NCBI GenBank assembly: GCA_031267115.1
Contig: JAIRZS010000254.1
Coordinates: 1 to 9,453 of the forward strand
Length of the DNA stretch: 9,453 bases
Origin: Treponema sp.
Lineage (GTDB): Bacteria; Spirochaetota; Spirochaetia; Treponematales; Breznakiellaceae
Direction: 5' to 3'
The notes under the pieces were generated by a model. The model ran no database searches and had not been told where the DNA came from. It was given only the letters and a program-made list of their open reading frames with translations. Position numbers and translations under genes: made by a program. Shown one piece after another: positions 1 through 6,178 of this stretch (its first letter is position 1; every line of letters starts with the position of its first letter).

Positions 1-1226
1 ATAAGCCTCTTGAAGAAGCCGCCTTGTTCCACATTTTCCGTTGTAACAACCGGCACGCGCCTGAGTTCGCCGAGGCTGTCCGAAAAGACAAGCGCCCCCA
101 CTTCGCTTCCCCGGGGAAGCGGGGCGCTGAGGGGATCGGCGTACTCTCCCGCCCAGCGCAATCCTTCGCCCCTGCCCGCCCTGGCGGTGAAATTCAAACT
201 TTCGCCCGGCGCGCAGCCGGTATAATTGGTTTTGCCCTTCCAGACCCGCAGCGGCTCCATTTCCGCAAGGACGGGGCGCAGGGTCCTGAAATTGGCAAAA
301 CCCCAGTTCAGAAGATTCTTCCCGTCCTCGTCCCGTATCCGTTCCCCCCGGGGGCTTGCCGGAGCGCCCAGAATCACCGCGATAAGCCTTGTCCCCCCCC
401 GCGCGGCGGTAAGGGCGATATTGTAACCCGCCTCGTCTATGTACCCGGTTTTAAGGCCGTCAACGCCCTCGACCGCGTTTGTGTTTTTCCGGCCGTCCGG
501 AAGAACGGCGTCGAGGAGCCTGTTGTGGTTCCGCTGGGCGATAGTGCCGGGGTTTGCCCGGTACGCCTCGGCGACATTTTCGGCTTTGGGGTAGGCGAAC
601 TCCGGCGCCGAATGATATTCCGCGAGGGTTTCCGGGTGCATCCTGATATATTCGCGGCAGAAGATCGCGAACTCCATTGCGGTAGTAAAGTTGTATTCGG
701 AAATTCCGGAAGGCTCTACAAACAGGGTTTTTTCAAGGCCCAGCGAGCGGGCCTCCTCGTTCATTTTCCCGGCAAAGGCCTCTACCGACGGGGCGAAACG
801 CAGGGCCACCGCGACCGCCGCGTCGTTTCCCGAGGGGACGGCAAGCCCCAGGAGAAGTTCCCTTATAGTGACCCGCTGCCCCGCAGCGAGGAACATCAGG
901 CTGGAACGCGGGGGCTGGTTTATGGCCCAGCTTTGCCGGGGAAGTTCCACCGTGTCATCGAGCGAGGCGTTTTCCGCCGCCGCGGCCTTTAGGGCCACAT
1001 GGATGGTCATGAGTTTTGTAAGGGAGGCGGGCGGTATAAGCTCGTCCGGGTTTTTCGCGTAGAGCAGCGCCCCGGTCTCCGCGTCGATCATTGCCGCCGC
1101 CCTGGAACCAAGGACCGGGGCGTTTTCCGCCGAGGCGGTAATTATGTCCCCGGCGGCAGGCGTTTCCTGGGCGAGAAGGCCGGACAGGGAAAAGAAAAGG
1201 AAAAAAGCGAGGGCAAGCAGCGCCAC
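1..1226 (-). CDS. D-alanyl-D-alanine carboxypeptidase, peptidase S11 (PBP5/DacA-like), C-terminus cut by window edge
   Basis: Serine DD-peptidase that would remove the terminal D-Ala from peptidoglycan stem peptides outside the cytoplasmic membrane. The frame is open from a GTG at 1226 to the left edge: 408 codons, no stop. All three penicillin-binding motifs are present with normal spacing: SLTK (nucleophile Ser68, Lys71), SGN (132-134) and KTG (259-261). Residues 1-19 form a hydrophobic secretion signal ending SGLLA-Q. Residues after about 315 match the small C-terminal beta domain of PBP5-type enzymes, and the last visible residues (GGFFKRL) could begin the usual amphipathic membrane anchor, which lies outside the window. 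GTG is the only plausible start: the frame upstream has no ATG, GTG or TTG nearby. The signal peptide therefore lacks the usual basic residues, and no strong ribosome site is visible. It begins two bases after the asnS stop, so it is probably the second gene of an asnS operon and translationally coupled. Which S11 paralogue it is cannot be told. Confidence 0.93.
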   Translation of the reverse strand, partial: MALLALAFFLFFSLSGLLAQETPAAGDIITASAENAPVLGSRAAAMIDAETGALLYAKNPDELIPPASLTKLMTIHVALKAAAAENASLDDTVELPRQSWAINQPPRSSLMFLAAGQRVTIRELLLGLAVPSGNDAAVAVALRFAPSVEAFAGKMNEEARSLGLEKTLFVEPSGISEYNFTTAMEFAIFCREYIRMHPETLAEYHSAPEFAYPKAENVAEAYRANPGTIAQRNHNRLLDAVLPDGRKNTNAVEGVDGLKTGYIDEAGYNIALTAARGGTRLIAVILGAPASPRGERIRDEDGKNLLNWGFANFRTLRPVLAEMEPLRVWKGKTNYTGCAPGESLNFTARAGRGEGLRWAGEYADPLSAPLPRGSEVGALVFSDSLGELRRVPVVTTENVEQGGFFKRL

Positions 1227-1228
1227 TG

Positions 1229-2659
1229 TTAGAAGCCTGCCTGGCCGGCCGCCCGGGGAAAAGGAATGACATCGCGGATATTGGCCATGCCGGTAATGTA
1301 CTGGATAAGGCGCTCGAAACCCAGGCCGAATCCCGAATGGGGGACCGTGCCGAAACGGCGGAGATCGAGATACCAGCCGTAGTCCGCGCAGTTCATACCG
1401 AGTTCCCTCATCCGGCTTTCGAGGCGGCCGAGGTTTTCTTCCCGTTCGGACCCGCCGATAATTTCCCCCAGGCGGGGAACCAGCACGTCCATGGCGCGGA
1501 CCGTTTTGCCGTCGTCGTTCTGTTTCATGTAGAAGGCTTTGATCTCCGCCGGATAGTCGGCGACGATCACCGGGCCTTTCGCGGCGGTTCCGGTAAGGTA
1601 CTTTTCGTGCTCGCTCTGGAGATCGCAGCCCCAGTAGGGCTTAAATTCAAACGACGCCCCCGCGGTCCCCGCCTTTTCAAGTTCCTTTATCGCGTCGGTA
1701 TAGGATATCCTTGAAAAACGGGATTCTACTACCTGCCGCAGCGTTTCGATTATGCCCTTTTGTATATGGGCATCGAAGAATTCAAGTTCCGCCCCGCATT
1801 CGTTCAGGGCTTTATCAAAAATAAATTTAAGGAAGTCCTCCGCCAGATCCATGTTGCCTTCCAGGCGCGTAAAAGCCGTTTCAGGCTCTATCATCCAGAA
1901 TTCCGCGAGATGGCGGGTGGTGTTTGAATTTTCGGCGCGGAAGGTTGGGCCGAAGGTGTAGACCCGGGAAAGGGCGGCGGCGTAGGTCTCCGCCTCAAGC
2001 TGTCCCGATACGGTAAGCCCCGTCTTTTTACCGAAAAAATCTTTGGAATAATCGACTTCCCCGCCGGAACGCGCTAGGGCCGCCAGGTCCAGCGTTGTTA
2101 CCTGGAACATGGACCCCGCCCCCTCCGCGTCGCTCGCGGTAATGATGGGCGTGTGGATGTACTGGTAGCCCCTTTCCTGGAAAAATTCGTGGACAGCGAA
2201 GGCGACGCGGCTCCGTACCCTGGCGACAGCGCCGAATGTGTTGGTTCTGGGCCTTAGATGGGGAATTTCCCGCAGAAATTCCATGGAATGGCGTTTTTTT
2301 TGCAGCGGGTAAGAAGGCCCGCCCGCCGCGTCGTCCGCCGTACCGGGCGCTTCCCCGACAAGGGCGGCGGAAGAGGCGGCCACTTCCACCGGCTGGCCTG
2401 ACGCCGGCGAAGGCACAAGCTTTCCCAGCACTTCCACCGAAGCGCCGGTGCTGATCGCGGCGAGCGTCTTTTGGTTTTCCCCGCATCCGCCGTCCGGGGA
2501 AAGCGCGAAGGCGCATTGGATACCGGCCATGCAGGAGCCGTCGTTTACTTCCAGGAAGGTGATGTTTTTAAGTTCCCGTTTGGTCCGTACCCAGCCGCGG
2601 ATCGTAACTTCCCGCGAATCCGGGGGAAGGCGTAAAATTTCTTTAATCAGGGGAGTCAT
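1229..2659 (-). CDS. asnS: Asparaginyl-tRNA synthetase (class II, AsnRS)
   Basis: Charges tRNA-Asn with asparagine in the cytoplasm. The 476-residue product has an N-terminal OB-fold anticodon-binding domain (about 17-105, beginning VTIRGWVRTKREL) and a class II catalytic core. Motif 1 lies near GYQYIHTPII (164-173), motif 2 is FRAENSNTTRHLAEFWMIE (240-258), and motif 3 is GFGLGFERL (443-451). The ENSNTTRHLAEFWM form of motif 2 is typical of AsnRS rather than AspRS or LysRS. An insertion of roughly 25 residues rich in Ala/Gly/Pro (about 98-117) sits between the OB fold and the core and accounts for a length slightly above the usual AsnRS. The ATG at 2659 is chosen because a promoter -10 box ends six bases before it; there is no Shine-Dalgarno site, so translation is probably leaderless. 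The downstream carboxypeptidase starts two bases after the stop. Confidence 0.97.
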   Translation of the reverse strand: MTPLIKEILRLPPDSREVTIRGWVRTKRELKNITFLEVNDGSCMAGIQCAFALSPDGGCGENQKTLAAISTGASVEVLGKLVPSPASGQPVEVAASSAALVGEAPGTADDAAGGPSYPLQKKRHSMEFLREIPHLRPRTNTFGAVARVRSRVAFAVHEFFQERGYQYIHTPIITASDAEGAGSMFQVTTLDLAALARSGGEVDYSKDFFGKKTGLTVSGQLEAETYAAALSRVYTFGPTFRAENSNTTRHLAEFWMIEPETAFTRLEGNMDLAEDFLKFIFDKALNECGAELEFFDAHIQKGIIETLRQVVESRFSRISYTDAIKELEKAGTAGASFEFKPYWGCDLQSEHEKYLTGTAAKGPVIVADYPAEIKAFYMKQNDDGKTVRAMDVLVPRLGEIIGGSEREENLGRLESRMRELGMNCADYGWYLDLRRFGTVPHSGFGLGFERLIQYITGMANIRDVIPFPRAAGQAGF

Positions 2660-2665
2660 GGAAGC

Positions 2666-2694
2666 AGTATAGCCGAAAACGGAAGGAAGTTAAA
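2666..2694 (-). promoter_or_regulatory. Sigma70-like promoter of asnS, leaderless geometry
   Basis: On the minus strand TTTAAC (2694-2689) and TATACT (2671-2666) are separated by 17 bases; shifting by one gives TTAACT with a 16-base spacer. The -10 box matches the consensus in five of six positions. It ends exactly six bases (GCTTCC) before the asnS ATG, so transcription should begin at or within a base of the start codon. Called from sequence only. Confidence 0.6.
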
Positions 2695-2728
2695 GCCGTC
2701 CGCCGCGATGCCTGCGGGCGCGGGGGTC

Positions 2729-3238
2729 TTAACCGGACAGCGGGGGCCTCTCCGGCGGCGGGGCGCGGCGTTTCCCGGTAAAGGAAAGGGCCTTTACCTT
2801 GAATACCGTTACCGCCCGCAGATGTTCCGGGGCAAAGCCGAATTCCCGGTCCTCACCGGTTTGGTGCTTCATGAGGAAGCCGAGCGCGCGGGCCTTCTCC
2901 GCCTCGCCGTCAATGAAACAGGCGTTCCCAAAGCCGATGACGCTGGCAAAGTAGAAGCCGTATGCGCAGGCGGCTTTTTCCCCGGCAGCGTCAAGCCCGT
3001 GTTCCCCGTCAATCTCGAAACACACCCGGCTGTTTTTTTTCAGAATGCCGATCTTTTTCCCCTCGCCCGCCCCGTGGAAGTAAAGTACAAGCCCGCCGGA
3101 GTCGAATTCGAACCCGTAATTGAGGGGTACTACATAGGGCTGGTCATCGTCCGTCATTCCCAGCCGGCATACCTTGTTCGCCCTGATAATCGCGAGCAGT
3201 TCTTCCGTGCCGGTAATTTCCCTGTCTTTGCGCCGCAT
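2729..3238 (-). CDS. Pyridoxamine 5'-phosphate oxidase-like flavin protein, Nim-like family
   Basis: Small FMN-binding split-barrel protein of the pyridoxamine-phosphate-oxidase-related group that includes Nim (nitroimidazole-resistance-associated) proteins. With the start at 3238 it has 169 residues and opens MRRKDREITG, the usual N-terminus of this family. Typical family stretches follow: KVCRLGM (22-28), QPYVVPLNYG (33-42), LYFHGAGEGKKI (52-63) and RVCFEIDG (71-78). A proline-rich tail (PPPERPPLSG) closes the protein. An in-frame ATG at 3253 would add five residues (MDNRI), but the inner ATG is preferred: it fits the family N-terminus, and a -10 box (GATAAT) ends six bases before it, inside the five-codon extension. 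There is no Shine-Dalgarno site at either ATG. The substrate is unknown; most chromosomal members have no demonstrated drug-resistance role. It has its own promoter, and asnS downstream has another, so it is probably a single-gene unit. Confidence 0.88.
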   Translation of the reverse strand: MRRKDREITGTEELLAIIRANKVCRLGMTDDDQPYVVPLNYGFEFDSGGLVLYFHGAGEGKKIGILKKNSRVCFEIDGEHGLDAAGEKAACAYGFYFASVIGFGNACFIDGEAEKARALGFLMKHQTGEDREFGFAPEHLRAVTVFKVKALSFTGKRRAPPPERPPLSG

Positions 3239-3244
3239 GATGCG

Positions 3245-3273
3245 ATTATCCATGAAGCGGGAGAAAAAAACAA
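3245..3273 (-). promoter_or_regulatory. Sigma70-like promoter of the Nim-like gene, leaderless geometry
   Basis: On the minus strand TTGTTT (3273-3268) and GATAAT (3250-3245) are separated by exactly 17 bases. The -10 box matches consensus at five of six positions and ends six bases (CGCATC) before the ATG at 3238. The more upstream in-frame ATG (3253) lies upstream of the -10 box and so would not be in the transcript if this promoter is used. Confidence 0.55.
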
Positions 3274-3310
3274 GCGGGGGCCGCAGTGTGTATAATTATG
3301 GAGAATTTTT

Positions 3311-3408
3311 ACCACTAAGTCGAAAAAGTCGAATAAGTTTTTGCTCTCAGGTCCTTTTTTGACATCCTTTTTTGACTGCGAACTTTCGCTTCGATTTGGC
3401 CTTGCGGT
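3311..3408. repeat. Degenerate dispersed repeat block, copy 1
   Basis: Begins ACCACTAA and ends in a 30-base stretch (3379-3408, CGAAC...TTGCGGT). That stretch matches copy 2 at 24 of 30 positions by eye, and the ACCACTAA start is shared exactly. The middle is not clearly alignable and contains a tandem 12-base repeat in this copy only. Confidence 0.55.
3352..3376. repeat. Tandem duplication of a 12-base word, 13-base period
   Basis: TCCTTTTTTGAC occurs twice, at 3352-3363 and 3365-3376, separated by a single A. It lies inside copy 1 of the larger block and is absent from copy 2. It is possibly a slippage product or a paired binding site; nothing else in the sequence decides which. Confidence 0.7.
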
Positions 3409-3426
3409 GTTTTTTTAACTGGCGCA

Positions 3427-3552
3427 TTTCCGGCGCTTTGCGCCGGAAACCGGGCTTTCCGGGGCTGCGCTATCGCTCCGGCCCCGGCGCTCCGCGCCGT
3501 GGCTAAACCCCTCCAATCCCTTGCGCGTGGTTGGTGCCTGGCGCCATAGGCG
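3427..3552. repeat. Chain of short palindromes (REP-like hairpin cluster)
   Basis: Successive perfect or near-perfect inverted repeats: a 10-bp stem pairing 3427-3436 (TTTCCGGCGC) with 3440-3449 across a TTT loop; CCGGGGC (3459-3465) with GCCCCGG (3481-3487); CGGCGC (3485-3490) with GCGCCG (3494-3499) across TCC; TGGTGCC (3532-3538) with GGCGCCA (3540-3546), one G-T pair; and CGCC (3542-3545) with GGCG (3549-3552). Some arms overlap and so are alternatives. The stems are not followed by T-runs, so they are not simple terminators. Confidence 0.65.
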
Positions 3553-3580
3553 TTATACTTACAAAATTTGAAGAACTTTA

Positions 3581-3684
3581 ACCACTAACCACACGAACCC
3601 CGCGAACAGCGTAGCGTTACCTGAATTCTTTACCTTATTCTACTTCTTTAACTTCGAACCTTTGGTTCGATTCGACTTTGCGGT
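3581..3684. repeat. Degenerate dispersed repeat block, copy 2
   Basis: Begins ACCACTAACCACACGAACC and ends with the 30-base stretch (3655-3684) that matches copy 1. Unlike copy 1 it carries a perfect 7-bp hairpin, TCGAACC (3654-3660) pairing with GGTTCGA (3664-3670) across TTT. The ACCACTAACCACACGAA wording resembles low-complexity intergenic repeats I recall from several bacterial genomes, but I could not check that. Confidence 0.55.
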
Positions 3685-3845
3685 AAAATAGGGGCGCTAA
3701 ACTGCTGCCGGCACTGTTTTTAATATGCGGGGGTAGCCGGAGACCCCGCACCCGGCGGAGGCCGGGGAGGAGGCTCCGGCGCAGGGGGGCTGGACGGCGG
3801 CCCTTTGGGTTGCGCCCGCCGCCCGGTAACAGGCCCCCCAAAAAT

Positions 3846-5063
3846 TCATTCCCCGGCTTGCGGTGCAGGCGGGGTGGCGGGCGCGGGATTTCTGCGCCGG
3901 GGCCTTCTGTGCCGCTTCTTCTTGGGCGCGGCGGTTTCAGCCCCTGCCGGCCTTTCGGGCGGTATATCGTTTTTTTCATCTTCCCCGGCGTTGCGGAAAA
4001 CGAGTTTCCCCCGCTCGAAAAGCCGGATCTTTTTCACGGTGATCCCGTGCTCGGAAAAGAGGAGGCGCACGGCGCGGTCAAGCTCGACGCGGGGGGGGTT
4101 CATGGGAAGCACGAATTTCCTCGCGGCGATAAAGGCGTTCCGGTAATTTTCATGCACTCCCGCATCCCAGTCCAGGTAATCTTCAAGGTAATCGCGTATC
4201 AGGGCGGCGAGGTTCCACCCGGGGGGGTCGGCTTCCCCGGCCTTTTCCCGCAAAGCAGCAAAACTTTTCAGGTAACGGGCGCGGAAGCCGGCGTCGCGCA
4301 TCAGGCGGGAGGCATTCGGCTGGAGGTAAACGTAAAGGCCCTGGGTTTCCAGGCTTTCGACAATTTCCGCGGCGGCCGGGGTGTGGATGATCTTCATGAT
4401 CTCCTCGGTAAGGCGGGAGGGGGAAACCGGGGCGAGCAGGACGGACTGCCGCCGGATTTTCCAGCGGAGGGACAGGGGCAGGGCAAAGCCCGCGGCGGCC
4501 GCGTATTTTACGGCGCGGATCATGCGTACCGGATCGTCCTGAAAGATCACCTTGAGCGGGATGATGGGCCGTATGCGCTTTTCCTTTATGTCCTTCATGC
4601 CGCCCACATAGTCCGCCACTTCCTGTTTCAGGGGATCGTAGAAAAGGGCGTTGAGCGAAAAATCGCGGCGGAGCACGTCCTCCTCGATAGTGCCGAACGT
4701 GTTGCTCGTGGTCCCGTCCTTCAGCGAGCGGAAAGTGGAAACCTCGAATATCCTGGGCCCGAAATACACATGCACCAGCCGGAAGCGGCGGCCTATGATC
4801 CGGGCGTTGCGGAATATCCTCTTGATCCGCGCCGGGCTTGCCGCGCTTACGATATCAAAATCCTTGGGTCGTTTTTTCAGGATGAGATCCCGGACGGCGC
4901 CCCCGACAATATAGGTTTCGTAGCCGTTGGCGCGCAGCCTTTCCACTATGTACACCGCGTCCTTGTCCACATCGGCAAAATTGATGCCGTGTTCCTCGCG
5001 GGTGTAGATATTCGCCTTTCTGACCGGCTTGCCGTCTTCACGTGTTGTATAGCGGATACGCAA
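3846..5063 (-). CDS. pcnB: Class II nucleotidyltransferase: poly(A) polymerase I / CCA-adding family, PcnB-type
   Basis: Adds nucleotides to RNA 3' ends; the PcnB subtype polyadenylates RNAs and promotes their decay. From the TTG start the protein has 405 residues. The class II nucleotidyltransferase head is clear: IVGGAVRD (52-59), metal-binding DFD (68-70), RRDFSLNALFYD (132-143) and QDDPVRMIRAVKYA (175-188). It opens with HGINFADVDKDA (25-36), which resembles bacterial PcnB proteins more than tRNA CCA-adding enzymes. The C-terminus is low-complexity: an acidic patch (361-365), a very basic run (KKKRHRRPRRR, 381-391) and a Pro/Ala tail; a basic tail also occurs in E. coli PAP I. Start choice: the frame is open to a GTG at 5099, but GGAGG (5071-5075) lies seven bases before TTG at 5063, and the protein then starts MRIRYTTRE. 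It follows the hydrolase on the same strand after 62 bases, so the two are probably cotranscribed. A CCA-adding role cannot be excluded from sequence alone. Confidence 0.88.
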   Translation of the reverse strand: MRIRYTTREDGKPVRKANIYTREEHGINFADVDKDAVYIVERLRANGYETYIVGGAVRDLILKKRPKDFDIVSAASPARIKRIFRNARIIGRRFRLVHVYFGPRIFEVSTFRSLKDGTTSNTFGTIEEDVLRRDFSLNALFYDPLKQEVADYVGGMKDIKEKRIRPIIPLKVIFQDDPVRMIRAVKYAAAAGFALPLSLRWKIRRQSVLLAPVSPSRLTEEIMKIIHTPAAAEIVESLETQGLYVYLQPNASRLMRDAGFRARYLKSFAALREKAGEADPPGWNLAALIRDYLEDYLDWDAGVHENYRNAFIAARKFVLPMNPPRVELDRAVRLLFSEHGITVKKIRLFERGKLVFRNAGEDEKNDIPPERPAGAETAAPKKKRHRRPRRRNPAPATPPAPQAGE

Positions 5064-5070
5064 GAAAACC

Positions 5071-5075
5071 CCTCC
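5071..5075 (-). promoter_or_regulatory. Shine-Dalgarno site deciding the pcnB TTG start
   Basis: GGAGG on the minus strand, seven bases upstream of TTG (5063-5061). It is the strongest ribosome site in the window, and it argues against the longer GTG start at 5099, whose extra residues (SASLPGPGGVF) look non-native. Confidence 0.7.
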
Positions 5076-5101
5076 AGGGCCCGGCAAAGAAGCCGACACG
5101 C

Positions 5102-5114
5102 GGGGTCAGACCCC
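5102..5114. repeat. 13-base palindrome GGGGTCAGACCCC between hydrolase and pcnB
   Basis: Perfect inverted repeat GGGGTC-A-GACCCC. The same 13 bases, extended to 16 identical bases by CGGC on the right (GGGGTCAGACCCCGGC is 5102-5117), recur inside the rlmD coding region at 6729-6744. Here it lies in the 62-base gap of the putative hydrolase-pcnB transcript, between the stop at 5126 and the pcnB start. Confidence 0.75.
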
Positions 5115-5125
5115 GGCGGCCCCGA

Positions 5126-6142
5126 TTAATATGGCGCGACAATATGCTTGTTCAGCCAGGCGATAAGATCGCCGGTCGCCTCTTCCCGGTTGGTTTCGTT
5201 CAGCATCTCGTGCCTTGCCCCGGGGTATAGCACGAAATCAAGGTCCTTTATCTCCAGGGAACGGTACGCGTCAACCAAAGCGGTCGGGCTGTTCCCCATG
5301 TCGCCCACCGGATCCGAATTGCCGGCAAACACGTAAACCGGAAGATCTTTCCTGATGGCCGCCATGCGATCCTTCCGGTGGATTTCATCGAGCAGCGCCC
5401 CAAGATCCCGGTAGAAAGCCGCGGAACAGAGCATCCCGCTTGCCGGGTCCGCGGCATAGGCGTCCACTTCTTTTTCGTCACGGGAAAGCCAGTCAAACGG
5501 GGTGCGGTTCGGCCTGAACGCCTTGTTGAAAGGGCCGTCGGAAAGCGCGCGCGACAGACGCGATCCCCGGCGGGGGCCCGCAAGCGCGGAGATGAGGGCC
5601 AGTACCTGCGCCCCGGCCCTGATTTTAAGGCCGTCCGGCCCCCGTGTCCCGGAGAGAATGCAGCCCTGGATACCGGCGGCCCCGGACTCCCCGGAGGCGG
5701 CGCCTTCGTCTTCTATGTAGTACTGGGCCAAAAAAGACCCCCAGGAATGGCCCATCAAAAAGAGGGGCAGACCCGGGCGGGCTTCTTTAATGGCCCGGTT
5801 AATCCGGCCTATATCGTCCTGTATCGCGGGTATCCCGTTTACGTCATCGCAGTGCCCCAGAAGCCCGCCCTTTCCCGCCTTGTTCACCGAAAGATCGGCG
5901 GTCTTCCCGTGGCCCCGCTGATCGGCGGCCCATACCTCGACGCCTTCGCCGCAAAGCCGCCGGGCAAATCTATCGTAACGGAGCGTATGTTCCGCCATAC
6001 CGTGTACAATATGAAGAACGGCCCTAATCCCGCGCTCTTTAGTCCAGCGCCGCAGGAAAAGCTTGGTCCCGCCCCCGGATTCAAACCACTCCTCCGTGGC
6101 TTTGATCTCCCCCGCGCCTTCCGCTATATTTGAGTCATCCAT
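5126..6142 (-). CDS. Alpha/beta hydrolase, monoacylglycerol lipase / lysophospholipase-like
   Basis: Serine hydrolase of the Hydrolase_4 (MGL/PldB-like) group, probably cleaving a mono-acyl lipid or other carboxyl ester in the cytoplasm; the substrate cannot be read from sequence. From the chosen start it has 338 residues with no signal peptide. The oxyanion-hole motif is HGMAEHTLRY (47-56), then AADQRGHGKT (72-81) and the nucleophile elbow GHSWGS with Ser133. Asp277 (AGNSDPVGD) and His311 (YPGARHEML) complete a normal triad. Residues about 165-260 form the lid region. Two in-frame ATGs lie six bases apart (6148 and 6142). The inner one is preferred because a promoter -10 box ends exactly six bases before it, making the outer ATG the first bases after the -10 box. 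It is divergent from rlmD, with 35 bases between the two starts, and pcnB follows 62 bases downstream on the same strand. Confidence 0.9.
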   Translation of the reverse strand: MDDSNIAEGAGEIKATEEWFESGGGTKLFLRRWTKERGIRAVLHIVHGMAEHTLRYDRFARRLCGEGVEVWAADQRGHGKTADLSVNKAGKGGLLGHCDDVNGIPAIQDDIGRINRAIKEARPGLPLFLMGHSWGSFLAQYYIEDEGAASGESGAAGIQGCILSGTRGPDGLKIRAGAQVLALISALAGPRRGSRLSRALSDGPFNKAFRPNRTPFDWLSRDEKEVDAYAADPASGMLCSAAFYRDLGALLDEIHRKDRMAAIRKDLPVYVFAGNSDPVGDMGNSPTALVDAYRSLEIKDLDFVLYPGARHEMLNETNREEATGDLIAWLNKHIVAPY

Positions 6143-6148
6143 GGGCAT

Positions 6149-6178
6149 ATTCTACGCTAAACCGGGTATTTTTTGCAA
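6149..6178 (-). promoter_or_regulatory. Sigma70-like promoter of the hydrolase-pcnB unit, leaderless geometry
   Basis: On the minus strand TTGCAA (6178-6173) and TAGAAT (6154-6149) are separated by 18 bases. Six bases (ATGCCC) then lead to the ATG at 6142, so transcription should start at or beside that codon. The -35 box overlaps the first base of the rlmD start codon on the other strand (ATG at 6178-6180). Confidence 0.55.
6167..6172 (+). promoter_or_regulatory. Possible -10 element for rlmD
   Basis: TATTTT lies five bases before the rlmD ATG (6178), where a leaderless -10 would be expected. There is no recognisable -35 box 16-18 bases upstream, so this rests on position and AT content only. 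No Shine-Dalgarno site precedes the ATG. Confidence 0.25.

Larger units (their letters stand above)
3239..3845. other. Non-coding region of about 600 bp with repeats and hairpins
   Basis: No credible gene on either strand. The only frames crossing it are short and either end in, or are shadows of, pcnB and the Nim-like gene. It is more AT-rich than its flanks around 3290-3420 and 3550-3690. It contains the Nim-like promoter (3245-3273), two diverged copies of a block of about 100 bp (3311-3408 and 3581-3684), a 13-base tandem repeat (3352-3376), a chain of palindromes (3427-3552) and GC-rich inverted repeats nearer pcnB, namely a 7-bp stem pairing 3726-3732 with 3744-3750 and a bulged stem pairing 3795-3803 with 3807-3821. 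None of the stems is followed by a T-run on the minus strand, so I cannot call a terminator for pcnB. Confidence 0.8.

Noticed and set aside
24..992. Long plus-strand open frame of 322 codons at the left end
   Set aside because: It is antisense to the carboxypeptidase, whose three catalytic motifs prove the minus-strand frame. The product is Arg/Pro/Gly-rich with no recognisable domain, as expected of a shadow in GC-rich DNA.
2729..3238. Nim-like protein as an antibiotic-resistance gene
   Set aside because: The family call is sound, but chromosomal Nim-like flavoproteins are common and mostly uncharacterised. No insertion sequence or resistance context is present.
3291..3296. TATAAT on the plus strand as a promoter
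   Set aside because: No -35 partner at a suitable distance and no plus-strand gene follows; the only reading frame is six codons.
3427..3449. Intrinsic terminator for a minus-strand transcript
   Set aside because: The perfect stem is followed on the minus strand by GC-containing then A-rich sequence, not a T-run, and no gene ends just upstream of it.
3239..3845. CRISPR array, tRNA or insertion sequence in the repeat-rich gap
   Set aside because: There are only two diverged copies, with no regular spacers; no cloverleaf fold could be drawn; no transposase fragment or terminal inverted repeats were found.
3635..3979. Minus-strand open frame crossing the end of pcnB and the repeat block
   Set aside because: It overlaps the pcnB 3' end out of frame and continues through low-complexity GC-rich DNA into the repeat; no motif and no ribosome site.
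3810..5129. Plus-strand open frame of 439 codons
   Set aside because: It runs antisense to pcnB, which has clear nucleotidyltransferase motifs. No recognisable motif in the antisense product.
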